From assembly GCA_027310305.1 (NCBI GenBank), contig DAIDBD010000063.1, forward strand, positions 1 to 59,682: a stretch of DNA of 59,682 bases, read 5' to 3'. The notes under the pieces were generated by a model. It was not told where the DNA came from. It did no database searches and worked only from the letters and a program-made list of their open reading frames with translations. Both the position numbers and the translations under genes were made by a program. This document shows positions 57,680 through 59,682 of the stretch, piece after piece (position 1 is the first letter of the stretch; each line of letters begins with the position of its first letter). Origin of the DNA: Herminiimonas sp. Lineage in GTDB: Bacteria; Pseudomonadota; Gammaproteobacteria; Burkholderiales; Burkholderiaceae_D.

Positions 57680-59530
57680 TTAGCGCTTCCGGGCCGCAGC
57701 CAGCCATGCCAGCGCATCGGCCGGCCACAACGGCAAGTGCTCGGTCCGATAACGATTGGCCTCATCCCGGCTGCCGAGTGTTACCGGTCCCTCTTTCGGT
57801 TTGGCCGCGCGCTTGGCCAGCAAGACTTTGCCGATCAGCGGATATTGGTCCAGCGCATCCGACAAAGTATCATCCGCTTCGGCCTGGCGTCCGGCACGGT
57901 AATATGCCAGCGCCCGGTTATAGCGCATCGGACCGAGATCATCCGGATAACGTTCGCCCAATGCCGCCGCCCGCGTAAAATCTCCGCTATGCAGGTAATC
58001 CGCCATCAACAAGTCGCGCAATCCATGGTTGTCGTGCGGATTGAGTTCATTGACCATGCGCTCCAGCCATGGCAAGACGAGCGCCGCCTCGCCCTTGGCA
58101 CGGCAATCCAGAATATGCCGCACCACCAACCGCAAAGCCGGGCGGTTTTCCAGGAAGCCCCACTCCAGTTGCTGCCCCTTCGCGTGCTGATCGTCCAGCA
58201 CGCAATCCAGCAGCGCCAGCGCACGGCCGGTCAATGCATCGATTACGATTTCGAGTCCCAGCGTGTTGAGTCCGTCGATGGCGCAGACCAGGTCATCCAG
58301 CACCGTAAAGTCTTGCCACAGGATCGGGTGCGACGCCAGAACCGCCAGCCACTGGTCGGCGCTGTCCCAGGCTTCGGTATTCCAAGTCGTCATCTGCACG
58401 CTGAACGGCGGCGCCGACGGAAAAGCCGCACGCCATTCTTCTCGCGCCGCGTCCAGTTCCGGCGCCGGCTCCAGCGGTCCGGCCAGACCATCCTGCGGTT
58501 GCAGGCGATATGCGCAAACCGCTGCCGGCGCAGCCGCCAGCATCGCCGTCAACTGTCCGAATGCAGGCACCATTCCTCTGCTGATTTCCTGCATCGCCTG
58601 TTGCGGATCGCTTGCCATCTGGTTCAGGTAATCCAGCAATTGCTCTTCTTTCGGCCCCGGCATCCGGGCAATGCGGGTCGCCCAGAAACGCGCGCGCTGA
58701 CTGACCTGTTCCCATTTTTGCTGCGATATCAGAATCGTGATTTCAAGCATGGCAAGCGATACATTGTCCGGATCGGCGCGCTGCGCGTGGCCGAAGGCGG
58801 TCCATGCTTCGTGCAACTTGCCCTCGTCGGCCAGCATCGCCGCCAGGCGTTGCCAGCCGATCGCCGCCACCTGCGGTTCGCCGCGCGTGGTTGCCGCAAT
58901 CGCCAGGTCCTTGCGCTTCTTGCGCTTGCCCAATGCTTCATACGCGTCCAGCAGCAAATCGAACAAATCGGCCAGCCGGTCCGGCCATTTGCCCTCGCCG
59001 GCAAACCACGGCGTCAGCAGCTTGACCGCATCTTCCGGACAATCGTCATCCAGCAAGCCAAAGGCCGCAGCTGCGACCGCATCGACCGACACGGCCGAAC
59101 CCGGTAATTCCGCCCAACGCTTCTTGGGCAAAACCTCAAGCAAATAGGGCAGCAATTCCATTTGCTGGATGCCCATCTCGGCAGAATTCAATCGCCCGCA
59201 GCATTGCTTGAATTTGCGGCCGGAACCGCAATAGCAAGCATCGTTGCGGCCGGGCGTCGGCAACCGTTCACGCGCAAATCGCTTGTGCGGCAACGGCGTC
59301 GCGGCCCAGATTTCCCGGCCCAATGTCCGGAAAAATTGCTCTGGGGCTCCGGCCTGCGGGTCGATCTGCGCCGCCATTTCAGGCAGCAAAAGTTCGCCGT
59401 AAATACCGATCCAGTCCAGGAATCGATCGCTGTCGGCAAGCTGCGCAATCTGCTTCACGCAAATGCGCAGGAAAAAGTCCATGCGCTCCGCCGGGTTCAT
59501 GCCGTATTCATCTTCAATATCAGAATTCAT
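57680..59530 (-). CDS. SEC-C motif protein with TPR-like repeats
   Basis: 616 residues. [19 protein letters not shown] (about residues 93-111) is a SEC-C metal-binding motif. Before it lies a helical region; after it, several TPR-like helical pairs ([56 protein letters not shown]). SEC-C proteins of this kind bind zinc and often act as chaperone or regulatory factors; the exact role is unknown. Start at ATG 59530. Confidence 0.8.
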   Translation of the reverse strand: MNSDIEDEYGMNPAERMDFFLRICVKQIAQLADSDRFLDWIGIYGELLLPEMAAQIDPQAGAPEQFFRTLGREIWAATPLPHKRFARERLPTPGRNDACYCGSGRKFKQCCGRLNSAEMGIQQMELLPYLLEVLPKKRWAELPGSAVSVDAVAAAAFGLLDDDCPEDAVKLLTPWFAGEGKWPDRLADLFDLLLDAYEALGKRKKRKDLAIAATTRGEPQVAAIGWQRLAAMLADEGKLHEAWTAFGHAQRADPDNVSLAMLEITILISQQKWEQVSQRARFWATRIARMPGPKEEQLLDYLNQMASDPQQAMQEISRGMVPAFGQLTAMLAAAPAAVCAYRLQPQDGLAGPLEPAPELDAAREEWRAAFPSAPPFSVQMTTWNTEAWDSADQWLAVLASHPILWQDFTVLDDLVCAIDGLNTLGLEIVIDALTGRALALLDCVLDDQHAKGQQLEWGFLENRPALRLVVRHILDCRAKGEAALVLPWLERMVNELNPHDNHGLRDLLMADYLHSGDFTRAAALGERYPDDLGPMRYNRALAYYRAGRQAEADDTLSDALDQYPLIGKVLLAKRAAKPKEGPVTLGSRDEANRYRTEHLPLWPADALAWLAAARKR

Positions 59531-59550
59531 TTTGTATGCAGATCCAGTAG

Positions 59551-59682
59551 TGTCCGGTTAAAAATCGAACAAAATCAATTGGTTATCGACGGGTGATGCA
59601 ATTGTTCTGGTGGCATCGGGCTGTAAGGCGCATGACATAAGGGTTTTCTCGAAAACCGAGACCGACAAAATCTGTAGCAAAG
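59551..59682. mobile_element. Possible insertion-sequence end at the right edge
   Basis: TAGTGTCCGGTTAAAAATCG (from 59551) resembles the terminal sequence of some IS4-type elements, and GGTTTT-CTCG-AAAACC (59642-59657) is a short hairpin. No transposase frame is visible because the window ends. The identification is weak. Confidence 0.25.

Overview
The window looks like a chromosomal segment of a GC-rich betaproteobacterium of the order Burkholderiales, probably Oxalobacteraceae-like. That placement is an inference from gene content: a NagR/NahR-type salicylate-gentisate operon, two DUF4148 proteins, a kynBUA operon with an Lrp-type regulator, a B12-dependent methionine synthase and a complete C-P lyase locus. 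I recognise no rRNA, tRNA or CRISPR array. Both ends look like broken mobile-element sequence: a transposase C-terminus at the left, and a weaker insertion-sequence-like end at the right.

Layout, left to right. (1) 1-7.9 kb: a salicylate 5-hydroxylase / gentisate operon (nagAa-nagI-nagK-nagG-nagH-nagAb) ending in livK and a truncated livH, with a divergent NagR-type LysR regulator. (2) 7.9-11.1 kb: an alcohol dehydrogenase pseudogene, a TrmB-like methyltransferase, a DUF4148 secreted protein and a second LysR regulator. (3) 11.1-26.0 kb: a phosphonate locus. phnCDE and a PhnZ-like oxygenase are followed by a complete mer operon (merR / merTPA) that splits the locus. The locus then resumes with a DUF1045-PhnN fusion and phnM1 on the minus strand, and phnGHIJKL-phnM2 on the plus strand. 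PhoB-box-like sites precede phnC and phnG. (4) 26.1-30.1 kb: small housekeeping and hypothetical genes, including a DUF3820 gene with an apparent frameshift. (5) 30.1-33.7 kb: kynR and kynBUA, tryptophan to anthranilate. (6) 33.8-38.6 kb: a minus-strand biosynthetic cluster of type III polyketide synthase, methyltransferase, FAD oxidoreductase, acyl carrier protein and ketosynthase. (7) 38.8-44.9 kb: a cardiolipin-synthase-like enzyme, the second DUF4148 protein, and metH preceded by a SAM-II-like riboswitch and an intrinsic terminator.

(8) 45.0-49.2 kb is an AT-richer accessory island. It holds a DUF6884 + GIY-YIG pair, mazEF, and a run of integron-type gene cassettes: brnTA, a tautomerase and a cupin, separated by attC-like sites with no integrase in view. 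The island also contains two copies of a ~100-bp element with inverted ends and a duplicated 3' tip of the neighbouring alcohol dehydrogenase gene. (9) 49.2-53.2 kb: alcohol dehydrogenase, an MBL-fold protein, DUF2182, DUF1326 and DUF4242. (10) 53.3-56.7 kb: a DDAH-like hydrolase, ornithine aminotransferase, an Lrp regulator and a tautomerase. (11) 56.7-59.5 kb: fmt and a SEC-C protein.

Several families of long palindromic repeats sit in intergenic spaces. The strongest candidates for under-described biology are the integron-less cassette array and its flanking duplications, the SAM-II-like control of metH, the type III PKS + ACP + ketosynthase cluster, the mer operon embedded in the phosphonate locus, and the DUF6884/GIY-YIG pair.
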